This document shows, one piece after another, positions 1 to 6,753 of a stretch of 8,439 nucleotides of DNA (its first letter is position 1; every line of letters starts with the position of its first letter). The stretch is from contig JAKOQD010000053.1 of NCBI GenBank assembly GCA_029778515.1, positions 1-8,439 of the forward strand. The letters are read 5' to 3'. The notes under the pieces are model-generated. The model saw only the letters and a list, made by a program, of their open reading frames with translations, was not told the origin of the DNA and did not search any database. This DNA comes from Actinomycetes bacterium. Lineage in GTDB: Bacteria > Actinomycetota > Actinomycetes > Propionibacteriales > Propionibacteriaceae. The translations under genes were made by a program, and so were the position numbers.

Positions 1-79
1 GAACAAGACCGGCTACAAGAAGCGCCAGGGTCACCGCCAGCGGTACACCCAGGTCAAGGTCACCGGGATCGAGAGCTGA
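1..79 (+). CDS. rplU: Large ribosomal subunit protein bL21, C-terminal end (partial)
   Basis: Only the last 25 codons and the TGA stop are in the window, with the reading frame beginning at base 2. The visible residues start NKTGYKKRQGHRQ and end KVTGIES. The K-GY-K-RQGHRQ-YT pattern is the conserved C-terminal signature of bL21, a 23S rRNA-binding protein of the 50S subunit. The gene lies 9 bases upstream of rpmA, the standard rplU-rpmA arrangement, so the two are surely cotranscribed. The promoter and N-terminus lie outside the window. Identification is firm because both the signature and the neighbour agree. Confidence 0.95.
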   Translation, partial: NKTGYKKRQGHRQRYTQVKVTGIES

Positions 80-88
80 GGCACTGAC

Positions 89-349
89 ATGGCACATAAG
101 AAGGGCGCATCCTCTTCCCGTAACGGTCGCGACTCCAACTCGCAGCGGCTGGGTGTGAAGCGTTTCGGCGGCGAGCAGGTCAATGCCGGCGAGATCATCG
201 TCCGCCAGCGTGGCACCCACTTCCACCCCGGTGAGGGCGTGGGTCGCGGCGGTGACGACACCCTGTTCGCGCTGCGTGCGGGCAAGGTCGAGTTCGGCAC
301 CCGCCGCGGACGCCGCGTGGTGAACATCGCCATCGAGGCCGCTGAGTAA
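89..349 (+). CDS. rpmA: Large ribosomal subunit protein bL27
   Basis: An 86-residue protein of normal length for bL27, a 50S protein whose N-terminal tail reaches the peptidyl transferase centre. The N-terminus [16 protein letters not shown] and the following [10 protein letters not shown] are the classical bL27 signature. The mature-type MAHKK start shows there is no cleavable N-terminal extension of the Firmicutes kind. The fold continues through the G-I-VRQRGT-FHPG segment (about residues 34-49) and a basic C-terminal part. The ATG follows a GAGG ribosome-binding site (78-81) with 7 bases spacing, which overlaps the end of rplU. A strong stem-loop 16 bases after the stop should end the rplU-rpmA transcript. 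Confidence 0.97.
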   Translation: MAHKKGASSSRNGRDSNSQRLGVKRFGGEQVNAGEIIVRQRGTHFHPGEGVGRGGDDTLFALRAGKVEFGTRRGRRVVNIAIEAAE

Positions 350-365
350 CTCCAGCAACTTCTCC

Positions 366-397
366 GAGCAGGACGGTCCGTACGGGCCGTCCTGTTC
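366..397 (+). terminator. Stem-loop terminator after rpmA
   Basis: The core is an inverted repeat of CAGGACGG (369-376) with CCGTCCTG (387-394). It extends inward through a U-G wobble and two G-C pairs to a GTAC tetraloop, and outward by three more pairs including one wobble, giving about 14 pairs. The downstream sequence (TTCTGCGTTTGCG) is only modestly T-rich, as is common for actinobacterial terminators. Its position between rpmA and a separately promoted gene fits transcription termination. Folding is by eye. Confidence 0.75.
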
Positions 398-486
398 TGC
401 GTTTGCGTCCCGTTGTCGCTGACTGTGGCTTCATGCACCTTCTGCGGTGCGCAGATCGACAGTGAAGCGCGCTACGAGTAGGGCGT

Positions 487-492
487 TAAGCT
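487..492 (+). promoter_or_regulatory. Probable -10 box of a leaderless promoter for the LppM-like gene
   Basis: TAAGCT matches the actinobacterial TANNNT -10 consensus and ends exactly 7 bases before the ATG at 500. That would put the transcription start at or next to the A of the start codon. No Shine-Dalgarno sequence is visible upstream of this ATG, which agrees with a leaderless mRNA. A weak -35 candidate is TGAAGC (463-468), 18 bases upstream. The same spacing recurs before proA and the 43-codon gene. Confidence 0.45.
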
Positions 493-499
493 CGGCTCC

Positions 500-1276
500 A
501 TGCGCGCATGCTGGACGAGAGTGGTGACCCTGGTCGCCGCGGCAGTGGCTGCGCTGCTGCTTACCGGTTGCGAGATCGAGGGCAGCGTCGACGTGGTTTC
601 CAGCGAGCAGGTGGCGCTCGACCTGACCTTCACCGGCACCGCGGAGGACTGCCAACAGTTCCCCGACTCCAGTGTCTACGGGTTGACCGTAGACACCACC
701 TACGACGACGACCAGGCGACCTGCCGGATGTACGGGACGGTGGACGCCAGAACCCTGGCTGACGTGTTCCCGTACTTCGTGGCCACCGAGGTCGGCGACC
801 ACTACCTGTTCAGCACTCGATTTGGGGGCTATGGCTTCGATTCTGTGGACGTGACGGTGGGCTTCCCCGGCGATGTGGTCTCGGCTACCCGGGGCGAGGT
901 CTCGGGCAACCAGGTAAGGCTGACCGACCCCGCCGACTTCAGCGGGGAGAACGCGGTCGTGAAGATCGTCGCCCACTCCCGGCCGGGAGCGCAGTGGTGG
1001 CCCGCGCTGCTGGCCGGTGGCAGTGTGCTCGCGGCCGGTGCCGCCTTCGTGGTCGGCCTGCTGGTCGGACGCCGGCGGCGGGACGCGTCCGAGGCGGCGG
1101 AGACGTTCGACCTCACCCCGGACGTCGGGCGGCCGATCGATCGCTCCTGGTACGCGCCCGACGCGCACACCCGGGTGCCCACCGAGCCCGCTACCGGCGA
1201 CTTCCGGGCACCGAGCGGGCCTGCCGACCACTCCGCCTGGGCGCCGCCGGCCGAGGGTGAATCCGATTCGTCGTAG
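500..1276 (+). CDS. LppM-like lipoprotein with C-terminal membrane helix
   Basis: A 258-residue envelope protein. Residues 1-23 form a lipoprotein signal peptide (R2, R7, hydrophobic core, then lipobox LLTG with lipidated Cys24). Residues 25-165 form an extracellular domain rich in beta-strand-like segments. It opens with EIEGSVDVVSSEQVALDL and contains GFPGDVVSATRGEVSGN at 121-137, a pattern I associate with the actinobacterial LppM domain (DUF3153-type). Cys51 and Cys75 could form a disulphide. Residues 167-190 are one membrane helix followed by RRRR, so the last ~65 residues (acidic, proline-rich) should lie in the cytoplasm. Mycobacterial LppM has been linked to phagosome and lipid handling, but no function follows for this copy. 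The start is supported by the signal peptide and the -10 box 7 bases upstream. The gene sits alone between the rpmA terminator and the obg promoter, an unusual site. Family call likely, not certain. Confidence 0.75.
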   Translation: MRACWTRVVTLVAAAVAALLLTGCEIEGSVDVVSSEQVALDLTFTGTAEDCQQFPDSSVYGLTVDTTYDDDQATCRMYGTVDARTLADVFPYFVATEVGDHYLFSTRFGGYGFDSVDVTVGFPGDVVSATRGEVSGNQVRLTDPADFSGENAVVKIVAHSRPGAQWWPALLAGGSVLAAGAAFVVGLLVGRRRRDASEAAETFDLTPDVGRPIDRSWYAPDAHTRVPTEPATGDFRAPSGPADHSAWAPPAEGESDSS

Positions 1277-1284
1277 CGGGCCGA

Positions 1285-1290
1285 TAGAAT
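1285..1290 (+). promoter_or_regulatory. Candidate -10 box of the obg promoter
   Basis: TAGAAT is a close match to TATAAT/TANNNT and lies 9 bases after the stop codon of the LppM-like gene and 62 bases before the obg start. No convincing -35 hexamer sits at 16-18 bases. It lies inside a short dyad, CCGAT (1281-1285) and ATCGG (1298-1302), and CCGAT also occurs at 1263-1267 and 1323-1327, so an operator is possible. This would give obg-proB-PQ-loop its own promoter with a leader of about 55 bases. Confidence 0.4.
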
Positions 1291-1352
1291 CCTCCTCATC
1301 GGTGCCGGCCGTTGGCTGCACTCCGATCTCCTAGCGCACAAGGTTCGAAGCT

Positions 1353-2852
1353 GTGGCCATTCCCTCTTTCATCGACCAGACGGTGCTCACCGTCGCCGCC
1401 GGCAACGGCGGGCACGGGTGCGCGTCCATCAAACGCGAGAAGTTCAAGCCCCTCGGTGGCCCGGACGGCGGCAACGGCGGCAACGGCGGATCGGTGATCC
1501 TGCGGGTCGATCCGAACCTGACCACGCTGGTCGAGTTCCACCGCCAGTCGATCCGCCGCGCAGCCAATGGCCAGCCGGGTCGTGGCGACTTCAACAACGG
1601 TGGCAATGGTGAAGACATCGTGCTGGCCGTCCCCGATGGCACAGTGGTCTCCGATGCCGAGACCGGCGCCGTGCTCGCCGACCTGGTCGGCCCGGATTCC
1701 GAGGTGGTCATCGCCGGCGGCGGACGCGGCGGGCTCGGTAATGCCGCGCTCGCGTCCAGTTCGCGCAAGGCGCCCGGTTTCGCCCTGCTCGGCGAGGAGG
1801 GGGAGTCGCGCAAGATCACCCTCGAACTGAAGGTGGTCGCCGACATCGGCCTGGTCGGCTTCCCGAGCGCGGGCAAGTCATCGCTGATCGCGGCGATCTC
1901 CCGGGCCCGGCCCAAGATCGCTGACTACCCGTTCACCACCCTGATTCCCAACCTCGGTGTGGTGGTGGCCGGTGCCACGACTTTCACCGTGGCCGACGTG
2001 CCCGGGCTGATCGAGGGCGCCAGCGCGGGCCGCGGCCTCGGGCACGAGTTCCTGCGGCACATCGAGCGTTGCCAGGCGATCGTCCACGTGATCGACTGCG
2101 CCACCTATGAGCCCGGCCGTGACCCGCTCACCGACCTCGACGTGATCGAGAACGAGTTGAGTGCCTACGGTGGGCTGGCCGACCGGCCCCGGATGGTCGC
2201 ACTGAACAAGGTGGACGTGCCCGACGCCGCCGAACTCGCCGAGCTGGTGACCGACGATCTCAAGGCTCGCGGGCTGCCGGTGTTCAGCATCTCGACCAAG
2301 ACCGGCAGCGGTCTACAGGGCCTCACCTACGCCATGGCCGAACTTGTCGCCAAGCGCAGGGCGGAGGCACCCAAGCCCGAGCCGAAGAAAATCGTGATCA
2401 AGCCCGCTCCGGTAACCACCGGCCCGGAGTTCAGCATCTCTCGCCAAGGCGACGGCGAGGGTGGTTTCGTCTGGCGGGTGCGCGGTGACAAGCCCGAACG
2501 CTGGGTGCGCCAGACCGACTTCAACAACCCTGAAGCCGTCGGCTACCTCGCCGACCGGTTCGCGCGGTTGGGCATTGAGGAGGAACTGCTCGCCATGGGG
2601 GCCCTCGCCGGGGACGCCGTGGCGATCGGCGCCGAAAACCCGGTGGTGTTCGACTTCGCGCCGCAGGTGGAGATCGGTGCCGAGATCCTGTCCCGGCGCG
2701 GCGAGGACCAGCGGCTGATCACCGAGCGGCCGGCCGCCCAACGGCGTCGGGTGAAGGACGCCGAGTACCACGCGGCGAAGGCCGCCGAGCGTGCGGCCGA
2801 GCAGTACACCCGACTGGCGTCCGAAGGGTTCGAGGACGCCGAAGATGAGTGA
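1353..2852 (+). CDS. obg: GTPase Obg (CgtA), ribosome-associated
   Basis: A 499-residue Obg/CgtA GTPase, which binds the 50S subunit and links its assembly to GTP/ppGpp status and growth. Residues 1-160 form the glycine-rich Obg fold ([14 protein letters not shown], then [12 protein letters not shown] and GGGRGGLGN). The G domain shows the P-loop GFPSAGKSS (169-177), switch [11 protein letters not shown] (191-200), DVPGLIEGA (215-223), NKVD (285-288) and SIST (312-315). Residues about 355-436 are the C-terminal OCT domain, followed by a charged alpha-helical tail to 499. This three-domain length is typical of actinobacterial Obg. Translation starts at GTG with AAGG (1340-1343) 9 bases upstream. 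The N-terminus [19 protein letters not shown] aligns with other Obg starts. The last 8 bases overlap proB. Confidence 0.97.
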   Translation: MAIPSFIDQTVLTVAAGNGGHGCASIKREKFKPLGGPDGGNGGNGGSVILRVDPNLTTLVEFHRQSIRRAANGQPGRGDFNNGGNGEDIVLAVPDGTVVSDAETGAVLADLVGPDSEVVIAGGGRGGLGNAALASSSRKAPGFALLGEEGESRKITLELKVVADIGLVGFPSAGKSSLIAAISRARPKIADYPFTTLIPNLGVVVAGATTFTVADVPGLIEGASAGRGLGHEFLRHIERCQAIVHVIDCATYEPGRDPLTDLDVIENELSAYGGLADRPRMVALNKVDVPDAAELAELVTDDLKARGLPVFSISTKTGSGLQGLTYAMAELVAKRRAEAPKPEPKKIVIKPAPVTTGPEFSISRQGDGEGGFVWRVRGDKPERWVRQTDFNNPEAVGYLADRFARLGIEEELLAMGALAGDAVAIGAENPVVFDFAPQVEIGAEILSRRGEDQRLITERPAAQRRRVKDAEYHAAKAAERAAEQYTRLASEGFEDAEDE

Positions 2853-3990
2853 AGCCGCTGGCTCCGGGCTGCGGCCGGAGATCGTTGACGCGCGCCGGAT
2901 CGTGGTCAAGGTAGGCTCGTCGTCGCTGACGGACGCCAGCGGCGCGCTGGACATGATGAAGCTCGAAGCGCTGGTGGACGCGCTGGCCGCCACGCGCGCC
3001 CGTGGCCAGGACGTGGTGTTGGTGTCGTCGGGTGCGATGGCGTCCGGCATGGGTCCGTTGCGGATGAAGCACCGCCCACGGGACCTGGCCAGCAAGCAGG
3101 CTGCGGCAGCCGTGGGCCAGAGCCTGCTGGTTGGCCGCTACGGCACCCTGTTCGCCCGTTTCGGTCTCACGGTGGGCCAGGTGCTGCTGACCGCTGAGGA
3201 CGTGGCTCGCCACGACCACTACCGCAACGCGCTGCGCACCTTCACCCGGTTGATCGAACTCGGCGTCGTGCCGATCGTCAACGAGAACGACACGGTCGCC
3301 ACCCACGAGTTCCGGTTCGGCGACAACGACCGGCTCGCGGCGCTGGTCGCGCACCTGGTCGGCGCGGACGCGCTGGTGCTGCTCAGCGATGTCGACGCGC
3401 TCTACACCGCGCACCCCGCCAACCCGGACGCGCGCCCGATCCGGCTGGTGACCGATGTCGACGAGCTGGTCGTGGATACCTCCGGCCGCGGCGCAGAAAT
3501 CGGCACCGGCGGCATGGCGACCAAGCTGCAGGCGGCCCAGATCGCGTCCGCGTCCGGCATTCCGGCAGTGCTCGCGTCCGCCGAAGCGGTTGCGGACGCA
3601 CTCATGGGACGCGAGGTCGGCACCCTGTTCCGGCCAACCGGGAAGCGCCGCTCACGCAAGCTGATGTGGCTGGCGTACGCGTCCGTTTCGCAAGGGGAGC
3701 TGGTGCTGGATGCCGGTGCGGTGAAGGCGGTCACGGAAAAGAAGGCCTCGCTGCTGCCCGCCGGCATCATCGAGGTGCGGGGGAGTTTCGTCACCGGTGA
3801 CCCGGTGCGGCTGGTGAGCGAGTCGGGCACAGTGGTGGCGCGCGGCCTGGTGGCCTACGACTCGGCCGACCTGCCGGCGATCATCGGCAAGAGCACCCGG
3901 GACCTGGTGGCCGAACTTGGGCCGCAATTCGACCGCGAGGTCGTGCATCGCGACGACCTGATCGTGCGTCACCGAAAGTGCAAGCCATGA
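2845..3990 (+). CDS. proB: Glutamate 5-kinase
   Basis: A 381-residue cytoplasmic enzyme that phosphorylates L-glutamate to glutamyl 5-phosphate, the first and feedback-controlled step of proline synthesis. The N-terminal amino acid kinase domain has VKVGSSSL (21-28), VSSGA (60-64), NENDTV (146-151), FGDND (158-162), LLSDVDALY (179-187) and GTGGMATK (220-227). Residues about 280-360 form the C-terminal PUA domain found in full-length ProB. An ATG at 2845 was chosen over in-frame codons inside obg. It overlaps the obg stop in the arrangement ATGAGTGA and has a GAGGA site (2832-2836) 8 bases upstream. It also gives the usual length. Its own stop overlaps the next start by 4 bases, so obg, proB and the PQ-loop gene look translationally coupled. 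Its partner proA lies beyond the inserted membrane gene. Confidence 0.97.
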   Translation: MSEAAGSGLRPEIVDARRIVVKVGSSSLTDASGALDMMKLEALVDALAATRARGQDVVLVSSGAMASGMGPLRMKHRPRDLASKQAAAAVGQSLLVGRYGTLFARFGLTVGQVLLTAEDVARHDHYRNALRTFTRLIELGVVPIVNENDTVATHEFRFGDNDRLAALVAHLVGADALVLLSDVDALYTAHPANPDARPIRLVTDVDELVVDTSGRGAEIGTGGMATKLQAAQIASASGIPAVLASAEAVADALMGREVGTLFRPTGKRRSRKLMWLAYASVSQGELVLDAGAVKAVTEKKASLLPAGIIEVRGSFVTGDPVRLVSESGTVVARGLVAYDSADLPAIIGKSTRDLVAELGPQFDREVVHRDDLIVRHRKCKP

Positions 3991-4646
3991 CCCCGGTCGA
4001 ACTGATCGGCTGGGCGGCGGCTGTGGTCGGCACCCTGCTCGGAGTGCCGCAGGTGTATCGGCTCGCCCGCACCCGCACGGTCGCTGGACTGTCGATGCCG
4101 GCCTGGCAGGCGATCCTTGCCCTCAACATCGCCTGGACTTCGCACGGCATCATTCTGGCGAAGGCCAACATGATCGTGCCGAACGTGCTCGGCCTGGCCT
4201 CGACGCTGCCGGTCCTGGTGATGATGGCGCGCGAACTGGGCCGTCCGCTGGGCCGGGTGCTGCTGCCCGGCGTGCTGGTGGCCGCGATGATGATCGGCGT
4301 CGATCTGGCCTTTGGGACTGCGGTCTACGGCGTGGTCGCCATCTTCCCCGCGCTGTTCGCGAACCTCGGCCAGTGCGTTGAGTTGGTTCGCTCTCCCAGT
4401 GTGGCCGGGGTATCGCCGGTCTTCCTGATCGGCGGTGTCGTCAACCAGGTGCTGTGGTTGGCCTGGGGACTGCTGGTCGAGGACGCCGGCACGATCATCA
4501 CCGCCTGCGTCACGCTCGCGGTCACGAGCTTCAACCTGGTCTGGTGGATCCTGCGTCGCCTCGGGCTGCGTTCGTTCGGGGTGCCGACGCGCGATGAGGT
4601 GCGCGCCTATGTCCGCGCACGGGCCCGCGCCGGGACGCCCAGCTGA
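3987..4646 (+). CDS. Two-repeat PQ-loop / SWEET-like seven-helix membrane transporter
   Basis: A 219-residue integral membrane protein with seven likely helices at about 4-26, 36-57, 61-82, 89-108, 111-133, 139-162 and 164-187, arranged 3+1+3 as in eukaryotic SWEETs. Repeat 1 (1-82) has the PQ motif at 21-22 (GVPQVYRL), N47, W50 and P65-N66. Repeat 2 (about 111-187) resembles it: NLGQCVELVRSPSVAGVS parallels GVPQVYRLARTRTVAGLS, with N153, W157 and W160. Its PQ is degenerate (GQ, 128-129), and the Asn equivalent to N66 appears to be Ala173. PQ-loop families move sugars, amino acids or other small solutes; the substrate is not readable here. The ATG at 3987 overlaps the proB stop (ATGA). A GTG at 3978 would add three residues and is less likely. 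Cotranscription with proB hints at a metabolite related to proline or glutamate, which is inference. Confidence 0.85.
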   Translation: MTPVELIGWAAAVVGTLLGVPQVYRLARTRTVAGLSMPAWQAILALNIAWTSHGIILAKANMIVPNVLGLASTLPVLVMMARELGRPLGRVLLPGVLVAAMMIGVDLAFGTAVYGVVAIFPALFANLGQCVELVRSPSVAGVSPVFLIGGVVNQVLWLAWGLLVEDAGTIITACVTLAVTSFNLVWWILRRLGLRSFGVPTRDEVRAYVRARARAGTPS

Positions 4647-4713
4647 CCCGTTGCATGTCGGCTGAGCCTTGCTGCGAGTCTGCTGAACAATGCTGTTCCG
4701 GGCGAGGACGTGC

Positions 4714-4744
4714 TGGGCGGGATTGGACCACCGAAGGCCGCCCA
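4714..4744 (+). terminator. Stem-loop between the PQ-loop gene and proA
   Basis: TGGGCGG (4714-4720) and CCGCCCA (4738-4744) form a perfect 7-pair stem. Inside it a further 4-pair helix (4723-4726 with 4731-4734, one U-G pair) closes an ACCA loop. There is no U-run after it. It could end transcripts from obg-proB or act as an operator, because it spans the expected -35 area of the proA promoter. The rest of 4647-4769 holds no gene that I can see. Confidence 0.35.
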
Positions 4745-4756
4745 AGCGCTGGCGCG

Positions 4757-4762
4757 TACCCT
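4757..4762 (+). promoter_or_regulatory. Probable -10 box of a leaderless proA promoter
   Basis: TACCCT fits TANNNT and ends 7 bases before the proA ATG at 4770, placing the predicted transcription start at the start codon. No Shine-Dalgarno sequence is present between it and the ATG. A clear -35 was not found: GAAGGC (4733-4738) has 18-base spacing but is a poor match, and TTGGAC (4723-4728) is too far away at 28 bases. Confidence 0.45.
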
Positions 4763-4769
4763 ATGCCGC

Positions 4770-6011
4770 ATGACTTTCGCTGACCTGGCCGCCCTCTCGC
4801 GAGTGGGCGCGCGCCGCCTGGCTACGCTGAACCGCACCCAGAAAGACGCGGGCCTGCAGTCGATGGCCGACGCGCTCGCCGCCGCCTCGGACGCGGTCCT
4901 GGCCGCCAATGCCGAGGACGTGGCCGCCGCGCGCGCCGCCGGTACGCCGGAATCGCTGATCGACCGGCTCGCACTGAACCCAGGCCGGATCGACTCGATG
5001 GTTGCCGGCCTGCGGGCGCTGGCTGCGTTGCCCGATCCGGTGGGTGACGTGGTGCGCGGCTGGACGAATGCCAACGGCGTCCGGGTGCGTCAGGTGCGGG
5101 TGCCGTTCGGGGTGGTCGGCATCATCTACGAGGCTCGCCCAAACGTGACTGCGGACGCGGCCGGCATCTGCCTGAAGTCGGGCAACGCCGCGCTGCTGCG
5201 CGGGTCCTCGTCCGCGTTGAACTCGAATCGCGCGGTGGTGGCCGCGCTGCGGGCCGGGCTGGCGGCGTCCGGGCTGCCGGCGGACGCGGTCGCGCTGGTC
5301 GAGGGGGACCGCAGCGTTACCGGCGAGATGATGACCGCCCGCGGCCTGGTCGACCTGCTGATCCCGCGGGGCGGGGCCGGGCTGATCAACGCGGTAGTCG
5401 AAGGCTCGACCGTCCCGGTGATCGAGACCGGCACCGGGAACTGCCATCTGTTCGTGGACGCGTCCGCCGACCAGGACAAGGCGCTGCAGATCATGCTGAA
5501 CGCGAAGGTGCAGCGACCGAGCGTCTGCAACGCTCTAGAGACACTGCTGGTGCACGTCGACGCCGCACCCACGTTCCTGCCAAAGGCGCTCGCCGCGCTG
5601 GCCGAAGCGGGCGTGACCGTCCATGGCACCGAAGCGGTGCGGGGCTACTCGGACGCGGTGGTGCCGGCGGCAGCGGACGAGTTCGACGCCGAGTACCTGA
5701 CCCTCGACCTGGCCTGCGATGTGGTTGATTCCATCGACGCGGCGATCGAGCACATCCGCACGCACACCACCGGCCATTCGGAGACGATCGTCACCGAGGA
5801 CCGGCGCTCAGCCGACCGCTTCGCCGCAGAGGTGGACGCGGCCGCCGTGCTGGTGAACGCCTCCTCGCGCTTCGTGGACGGCGGGGAGTTCGGTTTCGGC
5901 GCCGAGATCGGCATCTCCACCCAGAAGCTGCACGCCCGCGGCCCGATGGGCCTGGCCGAGATGACGTCCAGCAAGTACATCGTGGACGGGGACGGCCAGA
6001 CTCGGAGCTGA
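4770..6011 (+). CDS. proA: Glutamate-5-semialdehyde dehydrogenase (gamma-glutamyl phosphate reductase)
   Basis: A 413-residue cytoplasmic enzyme that reduces glutamyl 5-phosphate with NADPH to glutamate 5-semialdehyde, the second step of proline synthesis after ProB. It belongs to the aldehyde dehydrogenase superfamily. Visible landmarks are [17 protein letters not shown] (111-127), KSGNA (136-140), RGSS (144-147), IETGTGNCH (218-225), the active-site region [11 protein letters not shown] with Cys253, and [13 protein letters not shown] (373-385). Length matches the usual ~415 residues. The ATG at 4770 was preferred to an in-frame GTG at 4710: [20 protein letters not shown] begins the conserved N-terminal helix, the extra 20 residues look non-homologous, and a -10 box sits 7 bases upstream. 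It is separated from proB by the PQ-loop gene and 123 bases, so it is probably transcribed on its own. Confidence 0.96.
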   Translation: MTFADLAALSRVGARRLATLNRTQKDAGLQSMADALAAASDAVLAANAEDVAAARAAGTPESLIDRLALNPGRIDSMVAGLRALAALPDPVGDVVRGWTNANGVRVRQVRVPFGVVGIIYEARPNVTADAAGICLKSGNAALLRGSSSALNSNRAVVAALRAGLAASGLPADAVALVEGDRSVTGEMMTARGLVDLLIPRGGAGLINAVVEGSTVPVIETGTGNCHLFVDASADQDKALQIMLNAKVQRPSVCNALETLLVHVDAAPTFLPKALAALAEAGVTVHGTEAVRGYSDAVVPAAADEFDAEYLTLDLACDVVDSIDAAIEHIRTHTTGHSETIVTEDRRSADRFAAEVDAAAVLVNASSRFVDGGEFGFGAEIGISTQKLHARGPMGLAEMTSSKYIVDGDGQTRS

Positions 6012-6173
6012 ACCCGGTTTTGGTGGCATTTGGCGATGGGCCGATCCATCACAGCGAATGGAACCCGACTTTGATGGCTTTTCGGGCTACCAGGTGGCGT
6101 CATATGCCATCGAATTCGGGTCACGAACCGGAGGCAGGTCGCGACGGTGCTGATAAGCCGTCCTAATCGGGTT
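6011..6173. repeat. Mirror-symmetric array of four copies of a 17-base motif
   Basis: Copies: 6011-6027 (AACCCGGTTTTGGTGGC, plus), 6062-6078 (AACCCGACTTTGATGGC, plus), 6106-6122 and 6157-6173 (both inverted; read on the minus strand GACCCGAATTCGATGGC and AACCCGATTAGGACGGC). Copies 1 and 2 match at 14 of 17 bases, and copies 2 and 3 also at 14 of 17. The plus copies start 51 bases apart and the inverted copies end 51 bases apart, so both pairs share the same centre (6092). Copies 2/3 can form a stem with a 27-base loop, and copies 1/4 a weaker outer stem with several G-U pairs. The spacers between copies do not match each other. The element fills the convergent proA/rnhA interval and includes the last base of the proA stop codon. 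It may be a bidirectional terminator or a dispersed repeat; function unknown. Confidence 0.6.
6143..6162. terminator. Short hairpin downstream of rnhA in the convergent region
   Basis: GACGG (6143-6147) pairs with CCGTC (6158-6162), plus an inner U-G pair, around an 8-base loop. It is downstream of rnhA on the minus strand and about 130 bases after proA on the plus strand. No U-run follows on either strand, and it overlaps the fourth copy of the 17-base repeat, so the two structures would compete. A weak terminator candidate only. Confidence 0.25.
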
Positions 6174-6210
6174 TGGTGAGCGGTTCACGATCACGACCGT
6201 GACGACGGGC

Positions 6211-6657
6211 TTAGCCGCGAACCTGGTCGACGCCAAGGTTGGCCAGTTGGTCGGCCCGCTCGTTGCCCGGGTCACCGGCGTGGCCCTTCACCCACTCCCA
6301 GTGCACTTCGTGCTTGGCGACCTGGGTCTCGAGTTCCTGCCAGAGTTCGGCGTTCTTCACCGGCTTCTTGTCCGCGGTGCGCCAGCCGTTGCGCTTCCAG
6401 GCGTGGATCCAGCGGGTCATTCCGTTCATCACGTAGACGGAATCGACGTGCAGGTGCACCACGCTGTGCCGTTTCAGCGATTCGAGGCCGCGGATCACCG
6501 CCATCAGTTCCATCCGGTTGTTGGTGGTGAGCGCCTCGCCGCCGAACAGTTCTCTCACATGCTCGCCGTAGGTCATCAGCACCCCCCAACCGCCGGGGCC
6601 GGGATTGCCCTTGCAGGCGCCATCGGTCCACATGTGGAGGGTGGTCTGCTCGGGCAT
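6211..6657 (-). CDS. rnhA: Ribonuclease HI
   Basis: A 148-residue endonuclease that cleaves the RNA strand of RNA-DNA hybrids, removing R-loops and primers. The metal-binding carboxylates are all present: Asp12 (in [17 protein letters not shown]), Glu50 (NNRMEL), Asp72 (VDSVYV) and Asp136 (NERADQLA), with the catalytic His126 in [14 protein letters not shown]. The basic handle [20 protein letters not shown] (83-102) is present, as in E. coli RNase HI, and the length is similar (155 there). It is a stand-alone domain without the N-terminal hybrid-binding domain. The ATG at 6657 ([13 protein letters not shown]) has a GAGGAG ribosome-binding site (6662-6667 on the minus strand) 4 bases away; longer in-frame starts are not needed. 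It is the only minus-strand gene, convergent with proA and divergent from the 43-codon gene. Confidence 0.96.
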   Translation of the reverse strand: MPEQTTLHMWTDGACKGNPGPGGWGVLMTYGEHVRELFGGEALTTNNRMELMAVIRGLESLKRHSVVHLHVDSVYVMNGMTRWIHAWKRNGWRTADKKPVKNAELWQELETQVAKHEVHWEWVKGHAGDPGNERADQLANLGVDQVRG

Positions 6658-6677
6658 CTGGCTCCTCGATCGTCGAA

Positions 6678-6718
6678 TGTCCCGGATTATTCCATCTCGC
6701 GGCGCCCGGCCCGGGACA
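6678..6718. promoter_or_regulatory. Perfect 8-bp inverted repeat in the rnhA / microprotein divergent promoter region
   Basis: TGTCCCGG (6678-6685) and CCGGGACA (6711-6718) are exact reverse complements separated by 25 bases, with half-sites 33 bases (about three helical turns) apart. A plausible rnhA -10 (TAATCC on the minus strand, 6684-6689) overlaps the left half. The right half lies upstream of the -10 of the 43-codon gene. It could be a shared operator. Evidence is symmetry and position only. Confidence 0.35.
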
Positions 6719-6740
6719 GCCTGCCGAGCAGCGCCCCGTG

Positions 6741-6746
6741 TAGTAT
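6741..6746 (+). promoter_or_regulatory. Probable -10 box of a leaderless promoter for the microprotein-nadD operon
   Basis: TAGTAT is a strong TANNNT match (5 of 6 to TATAAT when the third and fourth bases are allowed to vary) and ends 7 bases before the ATG at 6754. No ribosome-binding site lies between. This predicts transcription starting at the ATG of the 43-codon gene and running through nadD, rsfS and the phosphatase gene. No clear -35 is seen. Confidence 0.5.
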
Positions 6747-6753
6747 CCGCGGC

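Noticed and set aside
431..1321. Long open frames on the minus strand opposite the LppM-like gene
   Set aside because: They lack recognisable domains, are Arg/Gly/His-rich as expected from antisense of GC-rich genes, and oppose a frame with a clear signal peptide and membrane helix.
1466..1490. GGCGGCAAC direct repeats in obg
   Set aside because: They encode the glycine-rich GGNGGNGG stretch normal for the Obg fold, so they are not a separate element.
2791..2844. Upstream in-frame start for proB inside obg
   Set aside because: ATG 2845 has a GAGGA site at the right distance and the usual overlapping stop/start arrangement. The extra residues would be read from the obg C-terminal coding region.
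2313..3414. Long minus-strand open frames opposite obg and proB
   Set aside because: They are antisense to two strongly conserved enzymes and have no motif or start signal of their own.
4710..4769. Upstream GTG start for proA adding 20 residues
   Set aside because: The added stretch is not like ProA N-termini and overlaps the 4714-4744 stem-loop and the -10 box; the ATG at 4770 gives family length.
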